DNA from: Adiantum capillus-veneris
Lineage: Eukaryota > Streptophyta > Polypodiopsida > Polypodiales > Pteridaceae
Direction: 5' to 3'
Length of the DNA stretch: 64,000 nucleotides
Assembly (NCBI GenBank): GCA_014529385.2
Contig: CM043955.1
Span: forward strand, 137,817,108-137,881,107
Part shown: in pieces, positions 1-11,145 of the stretch
Layout of the letters: every line of letters begins with the position of its first letter
Numbering within the stretch: the stretch's first letter is position 1
Notes under the pieces: generated by a model
What the model was told of the DNA's origin: nothing
Databases searched by the model: none
Seen by the model: the letters and a program-made list of their open reading frames with translations, nothing else
Position numbers and translations under genes: made by a program

Positions 1-1781
1 CAACTCTCACATATCTATTGAGTCATCTCTCATCGTTGGCCACCAATAGGCTTTTAGCCTAACCATATGGCCATGAGCGGGTTGTTGGCCACACTGTAGC
101 GCACGTGACTTTCATGATGGAATTGTAATCATCAGGGCAAGCTAGCTTCTTGAGCACTACATCATTGTCTTTGACCCCTTTCTGTGGATTACACCTTTCG
201 GCTTTCTGGCCTGACAGGTCTGTGCCTGATGGGTACAAGGGAAAGACGTTTCAAATAGAGTTGCTAAGGAAGTTTATCTTTCTATATACTAAACTACCTT
301 GAGCTCCCTAAAAATATTGGGAGCTCAGGTCATGATGCTTATCACCCCAAAATAAACCCTGGAACTGTGGGGTTGGTGCATGACTGGTGGTCATTGCGCT
401 TATGTGCATCTATCTGCTTGCCATGCTTGAGACTTCCATGCACCCGATAGTCTGCAATTTTGGAAATCAGCTGGGGACATTGAGAATCTTGAACATGCAG
501 CTGATGGCGAGCTCGGTAAGATCTTTTATTGAGGTGCAAGTAGAGAAGCTAGCAAGGACACAAGTTAACATCGTGGGCGAATATGCCCAGAAGCTTGCCT
601 TCAGCTCCAAACCATAGCCCTGATGGAAGGTCTGCCATCAGACTCTGAGAAGGCCTTGCAGATAAGGCACTGGTTCACATGTTGGCTCCATAAGACCACC
701 CCCATGACCCGCATATTTGGGTGGGTGACTTCTTGCACTGAATGCAGTCTGTAGCAGAGAAAACAGCAATTCTGAGTTCATTTTCCAATCCCAAAATGTC
801 TTCATCTTCTCCATATATTTGTATGTGGAGGCCAACTTCAGGCTGTTTAAGAGGGCCATGTTATTTCTTTGCCTCTTGGACTCTCACATTACGCAAACAC
901 AGGCTGATCACAAATTGAAGCAGAGGGAAAAACCTGCAAGGGAAAATTCTACCTTTTGAGAGCCCGTGTGGCAAAAGCCGCTTGGATTGGTGTAAGCTCT
1001 ACAGCCCCACTGATTAAGTTGTGGCTGTCCAATTCTTAGAGCATCCCTCAGTTTCCATGGGGGAGCCTTGATTACGGGGGAAAGGACACCTTGCGTCCCT
1101 TTCCCGGCCGTCAAGGGTCCAGGGGAAGGGGGCCAGAAGCGTGACAAAAGCTGATGAGGTGGCACTACTTGACTGGTCTGCAGCCAGTGACAGGCGTTCA
1201 GTGTTCTGTTTTATTACGAGTGCTTGATCTGTCAACCATCTAATGGTGCTTCACCAGGATTCCTGCCAGGAAATGACAGCAGATGTGCTTCTGAGATTAG
1301 CAGCCCCCCTGACCCTGGACCTGGATGGTGTTGACAAGCTTCCTGTTTGGATGTCGTCTCTCTGTAATTGGAGAGAATTTTTTGTAGGCTATGTTGGCCA
1401 GTGTAAGGAAGCTAAACTATCTTCATTAGACGCAAGGTGATGGCCTTTTGCATGCCAATTGTGGTTTGTTCACATATCATTGGAAATGATCAACCTTGCT
1501 TTGGCTTTATCATCTTCAAGCTTCTCTATTCCTCACTACCAATAAGAGAACTCTGCTAATGTCCACTTTTCTAGGATGTCAATTGAAGATTGGTCTCATT
1601 GGGTGCTCACGAATATTCGACTTTCGATATGATCACAAGCTCATCTTCACAAAATTTGGCACATTCTACTGTATTTCAGATACTTTCAATAATGCCCTGT
1701 TTGGTTGAGTGATTGATCTGAATGAAGCATCAATGTGCTCATTGCTTTACTTGTCGATTTGAAAGCGGAGGCATCAGAGCA
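1..1781. other. Unassigned sequence, no supported gene
   Basis: Only short, overlapping open frames (up to about 85 codons) on both strands. None shows a recognisable domain, signal peptide or intron-linked continuation. No LTR, terminal inverted repeat or tandem structure was recognised by eye. Confidence 0.4.
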
Positions 1782-1804
1782 CTCTCTCTCTCTCTCTCTC
1801 TCTC
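1782..1804. repeat. (CT)n microsatellite
   Basis: Uninterrupted CT dinucleotide run followed by pyrimidine-rich sequence. Confidence 0.95.
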
Positions 1805-2076
1805 ATGTCTCCCCCTTCTTCCCAAACCCTAGATTTCTCCACACACCGCTCCCCTGTGTCTCCTGTCCTCCTTGCTACATTTCCCCCTCACATGCATAAA
1901 GACATGAGAAATGCACACTCAAATGCATCATACAGAGATGACGTGGAAAATTCATGTCCAAACTCCTAAAAAATCCTTCCCAAAAACCTACAAGAGCAAG
2001 CCTACGAAAGGGCAAAGCTTGCAACAAAACCTACTTGCTTCAAAAATTTCTCTGTGGTCGAGAGTGAAGGTACTAA

Positions 2077-2332
2077 GGGTGGGTTCAGACTAGGCGGCGG
2101 AAGAAAAAAGCAAAGGGGCGTTCTTCCTCCATGGCAAAATTTAATTGGTTGGAGTTGAGGCACTCTTCCGCCGGGCCCTCCATTTTTCTGCCGACCTCCC
2201 CCCCTCGGAAGAGTTGATGGTCTCTCTCAGCCCCCTTCACTTTTTCACTTTTCCTCCTCCACACTGTTCACACTAGGCGGCATCACATTTAGGAAACCTT
2301 GTTTCTTCCGCCGGTTCAATCTGAACCCAGCC
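2077..2332. mobile_element. 256-bp MITE, Tourist/PIF-Harbinger-like
   Basis: The left end reads GGGTGGGTTCAG and the right end, reverse complemented, reads GGCTGGGTTCAG. Both arms then continue into a GGCGGAAG block, giving imperfect terminal inverted repeats of about 28-30 bp. The element is flanked by direct TAA (2074-2076 and 2333-2335), the 3-bp duplication typical of PIF/Harbinger elements. It has no coding capacity. The superfamily call rests on the TAA duplication and G-rich ends and is an inference. Confidence 0.75.
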
Positions 2333-2335
2333 TAA

Positions 2336-3689
2336 ATTTCTTCATATGTTTCACGAGGTTCATTAGATTAAACATTTATCCTTTGTTTTTCTTTTGATTA
2401 GAGGAGAGTAAGAGAGTATTTTGATCATAATTTTGATAAGTTCATTTTTGATAATTTTGATGAGTTCATTGGATACTAGTTTTCAATTCCACTAAAATTA
2501 CATGAGGTTAAATGAAGTAAAAATGAATGGATGCTTGACAATGCATTTTCAAGGACCCATAGAGCATAGGTGCACACCTAATTATAGTTCCTAACCTTTC
2601 CAGGTTTGATCCTGAAGCTGTCGTGGTTTCCTTTTTCTCTTTCCTTGCCTCTATCATCTTTCTTGTGTTTTTTGTTGCACTTCCTTTTTCCCTGTTTTTT
2701 GACTTGCTAGTTTTTCTTGTATGGTTGGTTTTTAGAGCTATTGGATAGTGTTGCTTTTGGGCATGACCAATCCTTTGGCTGGGTGACATAGTTTCTTTTG
2801 TTGTCGTTTTATTAGAGAGACGAGTGAGACTAACTCCACCTCCGGCGGAGTGGCCGCTTGCGACGGGGCAGAAAGAAATAAAAAATAGGCTACACCTCAC
2901 AATACACACAGACTAATACAAAAGAAAATGTATACGTTGAGGTCCAGCACTATCCTTGGTGCGGGCAGGTTGAGTGTGAGCGTTAAGGAGGGGGCGAGTG
3001 CCAATAGGGTCACGAAGGCATCATTGAATGTGCAAAATTCCACCCAAGGTAATGGAGCTACCTACAAGGATCATGTACTTCGATGCTTCAGGGCCCAGTC
3101 TTGTTCACAACGTAGGTAGCTCAAACCCGAATGAGCAGAGCTTGGAATTGGACCGAGAACCATCTTCTCCATCTTTGTCCTTGCCTTGTTTGCCAATCCC
3201 TTTTGCATTTTCTATTGGAAAAAAAGCACCTCGACAAAGTCTTCCTCTTCTTATTGCATCAAGAGTGCTACATAGATTAGAGCAGCCAAGAAGCTGCACC
3301 GCTCAAGTGAAGAGTTTGTGCACAAAGCCTCGCAGGTCACTTTGTTCGGGCGCTACCCTACATCCACATCGATTGAAGTGGGGAGGGGCTCCAACTATGC
3401 TCACAAAGCCCTGCGCTCTTGCTCATTCCAATCGAGGAAGAAACAAAGGAGGATATGGAGCTAGTAGAGGGATCTGGGGGCACAACTGAGCTAAACTCGA
3501 GCCTGTGTAGCAGCAAACACAGTTGATGTTATATGCCTAGCAGCGATTCTATGTGCTTGAAACTTGCTTGTACTGCTTACAACTTTGCGTCATGGCTCTC
3601 ATAAAGACTGATTTTTACCTTAAATTTCCCACTCAAAACCATGCTCTTGCTTCAAATTTACTTTTGGCGTGAAAAGTATAAGTCATTTG
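2336..3689. other. Unassigned sequence, no supported gene
   Basis: Contains a 133-codon minus-strand frame (2508-2909) and a 153-codon plus-strand frame (3028-3489). Both have low-complexity composition (K/T-rich and S/P-rich) and no domain, and neither can be called a gene. No repeat structure was recognised. Confidence 0.35.
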
Positions 3690-4178
3690 TCATTTCTTAA
3701 CATTTTTAATCCCAAAAATGCAAGCAAATAGAGAGAGTTTTCTAGTGGCTACCATGTTGTGTGTTAAATGCTCTAAGATCGAAGAATTTGTCATAGCTTT
3801 GTTGAACTCTTTTTTGAAGATGGAGAGGTCATTCTTTCTCCAATCAGTTGAACATAGTAAGAGAAGACTACATCCCAAGCTTCCCACATTTGTGCCTTCA
3901 CTTCTTGCTATGTCATCAAGTCCATTGTCCTCCACAACATTGTGCAGGGCCTTCCATTGGTTATATTGAACATTGGATACACCCCTACTAAATTTCCCAT
4001 GGGATCCCAAGAAGGTTCTTGCCTTCATCGCACCAATAGAAGCCTTTCTATCAACATTGTTTCCACTAGATGACCTCTTGGGATCTGTCTCAATCACTTC
4101 ATTCCTCCCATGAGGTGGAGTGGGTACTTTTACAGTAGCTGGTGGTGGTGGTAGATCTTCTTGTTGTCTAATGGGCAA
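3690..4178 (-). pseudogene. Remnant of transposase-like gene A (third copy)
   Basis: Minus-strand frame whose middle and end match one exon of gene A from the DNA transposons at 16-26 kb and 30-41 kb. It shares the block KASIGAMKARTFLG (gene A of element 2 has KVSIGSMKAKRFLG), then a W-K-x-LH-x-VV-x-DN motif, then a stretch ending LTHNM that corresponds to the ITHYM end of exon 3. After LTHNM the DNA reads ATG|GTAGCC, so the exon boundary appears to be kept and the codons beyond it are probably intron. The first 50 residues are proline-rich and match nothing else here. No terminal inverted repeats were found around it, so this is a fragment. Confidence 0.6.
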
Positions 4179-5934
4179 GTCAAAAGTTCCACTCCTCTTA
4201 GGTTTGTGTCATCTCTTCTTTTTGATAGATTTTCTCTAGCTTTGCAAGGGGATCTTTGCCATTGAATGGGTTCTTGGTCTTGAGCGTTGTGTGGGGTTTG
4301 GTTGCTAAAACTTCTATCCCCTTGTAGACCTCATTCCCTTTCAAAGGCTTCTTTCTCTCGTTCTAGTCTAGCCGCTCTTCGTGATGATTCCTTGATGATA
4401 ACTAGTGTGGCCGGCAAGCTCGCTTTGATGGTCGCTCTTCTTCCTTTTCTTTTCCTTTTTGTCTCTTTCTTTTTTTCTCTTCTAATTCTGGATCCGCTTC
4501 ACTTTTTTCAGACTCCTGTCTATCGAGTCCTCCATCGGCTCTTCATCACTTTATTCTTTGCTTTCCACTGGAGCAGTCTGGGGTTGCCTTCTCTTTGATC
4601 TTCTGAGTAGTGGAGGTGGGTCCTTTCATCTTCTTCCTCCTCCTCTCTTTCTTCATTTTTCAAACCTGCTTCTAACCATAAGTTTTTCTCTACAGCCGGT
4701 GGCAAGTTGTCTACCATCCCCAGCGTATGGTATGCAATTCTTGTGAGAACTTTGGGGACGCCCAGGTACTTGATTCCTTTGGATTTCTTTGTGTCTTGAG
4801 AGCGTTCAACACATAAGACACACGATCAATAGGCATTGGTAGCCTAGTCTTTATGGTGGTTGTGAGTGCAGAGGCCACTGCATGGTTTGAACATGTATAA
4901 TGCGGTGGCTTCTTTGTAGAGAAGTGAAAGTGCTGGTGGAACAACCGTGTAGATTTCCTTAGCGGCTTATGAATCATACCTTGAAAAGTGGTGGCAGCGG
5001 TAATCCAGGTGAATATGCTTGTTCTTTTTTTCTCTTTAGAGTGCATTGACTCTCCTTTTGTAGGAAGCTTGAGTGCTTTGGCCACTATTTCTACAGAAAT
5101 GTTCACTTTAGTGGGTTGTTTAGCTGAATTTGTAATCTGTGTTGTGCCATCTTCCTTAATTGACTTAAGCAACTCATAGGCTCTTTGCAAGCCGACTCCA
5201 CATGGCATGATAGATTGTAGTTACAAAGAGAGCTTTGTTTTGGCAATCTTGTGCAGAGGAAGTTGCCATTGATTGTTTGATACATTGTTTGTGTAGATCT
5301 TTGTACACATGGTGCGGATTTATTGTTATATGCATAAGGACACAACAAGAAACCAAGTGTGATTCTTCTATTCTTGATGTACTTTTCAATGAGTATAGGT
5401 TGGATGTTATAAAATACTCTCTTTGGTCTTCCTTGGACAAACAAGTACTTGTTGTAAGAAATTTGTGAGATTATGTGGTTGGCTTGGAGATTCAACCATT
5501 GAGTGTTGCTCTAGCCACTTCACAAATAGATAGTGTGAGTGCTACTGTAGCACATACTGTTGTTGAGATAGTAGAGCAAGGGAGATGGAACTAGCATGAT
5601 GTACTTGCTTTTGGTATCATTTTTGTAAACATATAAAGATCTTTTGTGCCATAAATAAAGACATACTTTGATTTTTTGTTTTAAATACACATAAATTCTT
5701 AATTTTCATCTTAAGAAATCCTTACAATATGAGGGATTTTTTAACCTTCTTTGTTCGATTTTTTTTGCAAATTTTATATCCTTCTTGTTGTTTTATAAGT
5801 ATATATTTTGGATTTGGTATGCTTGATAGCAAGAATTTATGGTTCTTTTGTCGATGTTTGCAACTTCTTTGTTGTAAAGACTTCTCCTTCTAGTGATGCT
5901 CATGTTTTAAGAAGCAAACAAGAGGTCACAAGGC
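4179..5934. other. Unassigned; weak minus-strand ORF 4711-5208
   Basis: The longest frame is 165 codons on the minus strand (4711-5208), with an overlapping 130-codon frame at 5103-5495. The 165-codon product is basic, with motifs such as ISVEIVAKALKLPTKGES and a K/T/H-rich second half. I do not recognise it. It may be part of a retroelement gag-like gene, but no LTR or primer site was found next to it. The stretch from 5500 to 5934 is AT-rich and shows nothing. Confidence 0.25.
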
Positions 5935-6600
5935 CAGATATTCAGTTTGCAGTCTGACAGGTCATCAGACTTATGCATAGCCCAAGGTCTAAGCATTGGC
6001 AGGCTGTCAAGAGGATTTTTTGCTGCTTGAGTGGCACTTTACATCTTGCTTGTTTTATCCCAAGGGAGGATCATTACCGCCAGATTTACATGCTTTTTTG
6101 GACTCAGATTGGGTTGGTTGTTTTGACACGTGAGTGTCCACAAGTGGTTTTTGTTTCATGCTTGACAGTTCATGTATATCATGGTTGAGCAAGAAGCAAC
6201 CTACTGTGGACACTTCGAATTGTGAGGCTGAGTACAGGGCAGTCTTCACAGTTATGGTTGAGTGTGTATGGCTCACACGCCTTATGGCTGATTTGGGTGT
6301 TGGACATGACACTGCCAACACTATCTACACTGATTATCAGAACGCATTGACAGTCGGCGAGGAACCCAGTTTTTCATGCTCGCATAAAGCACATTGAGGT
6401 GCATTACCACTATGTCATGGAGAGGCTCTGAGCAGGAGAGATCAGCTTGGTTGATGTGCCAACACAGGACAACCTTGCAGATCTTTTAAAAAAGGCATTG
6501 TCTCATGAGAAGTTTGAAGCTTTCCGCAAAGCTTTGGACTTACTTCCCTTTGTGGACTTATCATGTCCTTAAGGCATGGCACTTCCCTTTACTCATGTGC
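5935..6600 (+). pseudogene. Ty1/copia pol remnant (RT end and RNase H)
   Basis: Translating across frames gives the end of a copia reverse transcriptase (DIQFAV), then the linker HWQAVKRIF and the RNase H region. Recognisable blocks are VSTSGFCFML, ISWLSKKQPTVDTSNCEAEYRA and VWLTRLMADLGVG. They are spread over at least two frames with in-frame stops, so the gene is dead. It is a close relative of the copy at 53.3-54.8 kb, which is longer and shows the upstream RT part that is missing here. Confidence 0.85.
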
Positions 6601-6632
6601 CAACTCTCATTCACCGCATCACTCCAGGGGGG

Positions 6633-6830
6633 ATTTTTAACCATATAAATGTGGTAGTGATGTGTGTGAACACACGTAGGACCGCTGGGGCAGTTTTTCC
6701 CTAACTAAGAGATTTTTTCCCTCGTGCATTGTATATACACCCATCATTCTAGGGCTATCTATCTTTCCATTGGACACAAAGTAACACACTCTCTGTTGTG
6801 TGCCTCGAGCTTCCTTTGTCTTCTCCAAAC
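6633..6830 (+). repeat. Partial 3' LTR of the copia remnant
   Basis: After a G-rich tract that could be the polypurine tract (6626-6635), the sequence matches 54775-54975 downstream of the other copia remnant: ACCATATAAATGTGG near the start, a TGTATATACACC TATA-like motif in the middle and CTTTGTCTTCTCCAA at the end. The two copies diverge after about 6830, which is taken as the end of the shared block. The true LTR terminus was not established. Confidence 0.6.
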
Positions 6831-8169
6831 TTACCAATTCACCAAGCGTGTTCTAGAGTTCCTTTACAGTATATGCCTATTGAGATTTATATCAAGGTCT
6901 GCCACTAAATGGATTCATTGAATTCATGCAACTGATGGAATACACTTGTCCCGAAAAAGAGGATTGTGTCTCGAAGCCCATCTTACTGATTTCTAATGAA
7001 AAGCTGCTTTAGATGTCCAAGCCCTTCAACTTGGCCTCTCTCAGCTTGTGAACAACCTTTGAATTTTCAGCAACAACCACGAAGATAGTGAGAAGCAGTT
7101 TTTGAGCATTGCATCCTTTCAAAGTATTAGCAAGTATTCGGTTCGAGATGGAGAATCCTATTTTGCCATAGCTAGCAAGCTCATAATGCGGTGTTTCTGG
7201 ATCAATGCTTCAATTTTTGATGATGATGACCACTGTAGATGGATTCAGTTCAGCCCCGGTGAGGGTTTTTGCATGCTTTTTGAATGCCAAGGAGCATGCC
7301 TCACCTTAGGTTTTGAGCCGTGAGAGCCCCACACTCCTTAGTGTATAGGTTGTGGAAATGTATGCCTAATGTGGTGTATGTTTTAGTATGCCAAATGATG
7401 TGCATTTGGAGATAGGTTGTTAAAGCATGAGTACTGCTGGGTAATGCTCTTATGGAAACATATGCCGACACTAAGAATATAGTTACCTAGAATGGGGAAC
7501 GGGGAATGGAAAATGGCATGAAATGCCATTCTCTGTTATGGATACTCACATTTGAAACGCGGGGCGAGGATTCAGAATGGGAACAAGGAACGGAGAACTA
7601 AACATGGCCATTCCTTTTGTAAATATGACAAGAATCCTAGAGAAGTTTCCTTTGTGTTATATCATCTCATGGGGTTTCTTGACTATAGGATGGGTTCAAA
7701 CTGGGTAACACCAATAAGCTCTACAATGCTACAAACAAATGATGTGAGAGGGCATCCCACCAAATGCATTGACAATCTATGATCAAGCACTGAGAAATGA
7801 GAATTGTGTTTCAATTCCTATCTTGCTAAAACATGACGAAAAGCTTCTCTAGACATCAAAGCTGTTCAACTTGCCCTTTGTGGCTTTAACCATCCTTTTG
7901 TTCTTCAAGAGCTCTTGCATACTCATGGAGCTCTTGCATATGCACATTTCCCTTTTCATGACTTTGCTAGGCTCTTGTACAAATGCACATGCCGTTCATT
8001 TGCAAAATGTTTTCATGTGCCAAAGCGGGTTGGATATCCACGAGTCACTGCTTGTCTCTATATTGGTTGAACTGTGGAGCATGTGCCATGCCTGATGTGT
8101 ATTTGACAAAATGGTATTTCAAGATGCTCTTTCATCTATTTCTTTGATTGTAGGTTACATCAAACATGA
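6831..8169. other. Unassigned, with one diverged internal duplication
   Basis: No gene supported. A roughly 95-bp block at 6957-7050 (GATTGTGTCTCGAAGCCC ... CAAGCCCTTCAACTTGGCC) is repeated in diverged form at 7795-7890. This suggests an old segmental or repeat-unit duplication of unknown kind. Confidence 0.3.
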
Positions 8170-9082
8170 TGAGCCACATGTAAGCGGGTCACCGCGACGG
8201 ACGTCTATAGGATAGCGATCTCGCACTAACATAATGTCAATACTTAGGGAAGTGATTCGGATGGGGCACTGAGACTCTTTGAGGTTTTCAATCTCAAGAA
8301 GTGAACCTTAACAAGCAAACACACCAACTCAACAAACAAACCAACACTCAATGATCAGGGAAATCTATCTATGTCCTTTCTCACCGCTCTAGGTCATCAT
8401 GCCATTTCGGCACTCGAACGGACTCGAAATGCAACGAAACTTTAAGAGGAGGTTTATGACACTTAGGGGCACTATCCTACCAAATCTGGTTGCAATTTGA
8501 CAAGGTACCAAAATCACAATCCATCATGAAAAAGGTCTTGAAAATTATAATAGATAAGTCCAAAAAGGTTGCCCTATGGTCTAAGAACACTCTCTTATCA
8601 TTCAAAACGACTAAAAATAGTTATTTAAGCACTCAAATTTGCAATTAAGACTCACAAATGCATAGTCGCGAACCACAACAAAACTGACAATGCTTACACT
8701 TGAATGAAAGAGCAAGGAAAGAGGAACACAATGCAAGTTTCAAAACTAAAAACAGATTACCCAATCATTAGTTGTGATGATTACAAATTGGAGCAGCTTT
8801 GTAGCTTGAGCGTACGTACAATAGAGCTCTTTCTTCTCCAAAGATAAGCCTTATTTTCATATTAGAGTTATTGACCTTTATAACTAGGGTTTTCTAAATG
8901 GCCAATGTTCATTTCACCATGGACTTTTACAATTGTCATGACAAAATTATAACTCAGAGAATTGATCTGCTACTCTAGAATCAGGATTTACATAAAGTTA
9001 TTACTACGCTAGTTCGGCAAAATATAAAGAGTACAAATGTGGTGTCTGGCCAGGTCGATGCTTGTTCGGTCAATCCATAACA
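8170..9082 (-). mobile_element. 3' LTR region of a minus-strand LTR element
   Basis: Read on the minus strand, the A/G-rich polypurine tract CTAGGAAAGGGGGAA (9083-9097) is followed by TGTTATGGATTGACC, a typical 3' LTR start at 9082. The LTR should run left from there; its other end was not identified. The unit is interrupted on its upstream side by the chromovirus at 9132. The same element's coding sequence resumes at 27582. Confidence 0.6.
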
Positions 9083-9126
9083 TTCCCCCTTTCCTAGCTC
9101 GTGTCGTCCCTTGACACGACCATGTG

Positions 9127-9131
9127 CAACC
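9127..9131. repeat. Target-site duplication CAACC (left)
   Basis: CAACC sits directly before the 5' LTR and is repeated exactly at 27577-27581 after the 3' LTR. This is a 5-bp duplication as expected for a Ty3/gypsy integrase. Confidence 0.9.
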
Positions 9132-10731
9132 TGTCATAAAATCTAATATCTAATATCTAACCAACCCAAATGATTTTCTCATATTAAATTGATCACTTAA
9201 TGTGGGAGAATAAACGGGAACAAGTGTTAAGATATAGACATGTGCTTATAGATCTATTTCAACACGGGGCCAATGGTAAAGGGGCCCAAATGAGAGATGG
9301 TCTATCAAAGAGAAAGGCTAACAAATGGAGCATAAGACCTTAGGGTTAGCTTCATTGAAGACCTCCAATAATGTGTGTAAAAGGCCTTTGACCTTACGTA
9401 AGCTAGGGCTGAGCTTGAGGCGCGGGAACCCGACCCAGCTCGAGGTGCTTGTCTTGCTTGTCATGCTTGATGACTAAGGTGCTTGAGGTGCTTGAGATGC
9501 TTGAGGTGCTTGACATGCTTGAGATTCTAGGGTTGCACTTGAGGTGAGAACCCAGCCCAAGCTTAAAGTGCTTATGAGCCAAGCTTGTGGTGGGAATTGG
9601 GCCTATGCATGAGGGGCTTGAGGTGTCAAAAAGTCAAAGATTCAATCCCTACAAGGAGGGGGCGAGCCCTACATGAGGGGGGATGAGAGATAACACCCAC
9701 ACACTCACACAAGGCATGCATGGTACAAAGAAAGCAAAAGGGACACTTGTCAAGTTCCTCCTCATGTTGCCCTCATAGTGTGCCTGAAGCCTATTGGTTG
9801 GCCACCCAAGGGGTCCAATAATAATTTAGGAGATTGAATTAATTGATTTAGCATTTATCTAGCCCTCTCTCTCAAAGGGGAAAGAGGGACACTTGTCTCA
9901 AGGCTACCCTTGCTGCTTGTAATGCCTCCTACTTGTGATTGGCTAGGCCTGGAGGTGTCCAATGAGCTTCAAGCATGAGCTACAAGGGGGGGTCGGCCCA
10001 AGCAAGCTAGGGGGTTTCTTAGGGGGTATACTCACCGACAAACACTCACAAACACTCTCATTGTGTGCTATGCAAAGTGCAAGAGCTCCCTCTTCTTTTC
10101 CAAGCAAGTAGAGGTTGAGAGCCTACACCAACACTCTTGGATATGGAGTGCAAATCCAACCAAGAGCCATGATTCAATGCTTGAGCTTGCCATCTCCTTC
10201 TTCTTCATTACTATGCTGTTATGTATGCTAGCAACAAGAGTTATGATAAGTGAGGAACTAATTCTTTCTCCTACGAAATGTTTCTTCTTCCTCTTCCCTA
10301 CCCTCATTCCCTGCTAGCTCTCTCCACCTTCGAAGGTGTTTGAGGTCTTGGGACTGAGGCTTGGGATAGTTAAAGCTTTCTGCAAGTTTATGTTATGTTT
10401 GTGATGCATGAAGCTTTCCATCTTCATTGCATCACCTAGGTCACAAGGAACACAAAGATTGTATTGTAACAAGTCTCTCTTAATGGGAGAAATCATAATA
10501 CAAATGCCTATTGGAGGGGGGACCGGCTCCACATAAATCCGGTCCTCAACTAATGTCATGTTCTCTAAATTCTCTCTCTTGCAAAAGTATTGTTCATGTC
10601 AAGTTAACTAATTGCTATGATTATGTTGCTATCTTCAACTATGTTCACCCGCTATGCTCACAAAGTCATTTCTCAAAAGTACTTTCATTAATTTCCGCTA
10701 CTCTCAAGTTAAATAGGCCAATTCCATTACA
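9132..10731 (+). repeat. 5' LTR of the chromovirus (1600 bp)
   Basis: Starts TGTCATAAAATC and ends CCAATTCCATTACA. It matches 25922-27576 throughout. In the first 140 or so bases only about four differences are visible. U3 contains a run of degenerate 10-mers of the form GAGGTGCTTG (about 9410-9540). The open frames inside it (for example 10063-10317) recur in every LTR copy and are not treated as genes. Confidence 0.95.
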
Positions 10732-10732
10732 T

Positions 10733-10744
10733 TGGTATCAGAGC
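10733..10744 (+). promoter_or_regulatory. Primer-binding site for initiator Met-tRNA
   Basis: TGGTATCAGAGC begins two bases after the 5' LTR end. This is the standard complement to the 3' end of plant initiator methionine tRNA and primes minus-strand DNA synthesis. Confidence 0.9.
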
Positions 10745-11145
10745 ATTTGGTTTCTCTTTTCTTGCTTAAGAAGAGAGGTCCTTAAGTAGCCTATAAATGG
10801 TTGATGTTGTTAATTATATTAGGGTAAGTGGAACTGGGATCTATTATCGGTTTTGTTGAGCCCACTATGTGGGGGATGGTGCACACCTCGGGAGATTTGG
10901 ACTTAATAATGGAGTCTTTTTAGACTTGCCTACGGCTTTACCATTATTGAGCCATAAGAAGTCCGAAAGGAGCTAACCCTTGGCAACTCTGCTATGTTAG
11001 ACCTACTCCTCTACTCTCTATAATTAACCACTTTGAGCTGTGGGTGTGGATACTTAAGAGCCAACTTTCAAAGGCTAAGAGGAGTGGCAACTAAGGTTTT
11101 GAATTGCCAAAGCATACACTAAGTACATACATAAATTTTCTTAAC

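Noticed and set aside
2508-2909. 133-codon minus-strand frame
   Set aside because: K/T/S-rich composition, no domain, no splice or promoter support.
10063-10317. 84-codon frame repeated at 26860-27162
   Set aside because: It lies inside the chromovirus LTR and recurs only because the LTR does; both strands are open and there is no domain.
10733-10745. Possible tRNA gene at TGGTATCAGAGC
   Set aside because: Only the primer-binding site complementary to Met-tRNA; no cloverleaf follows.
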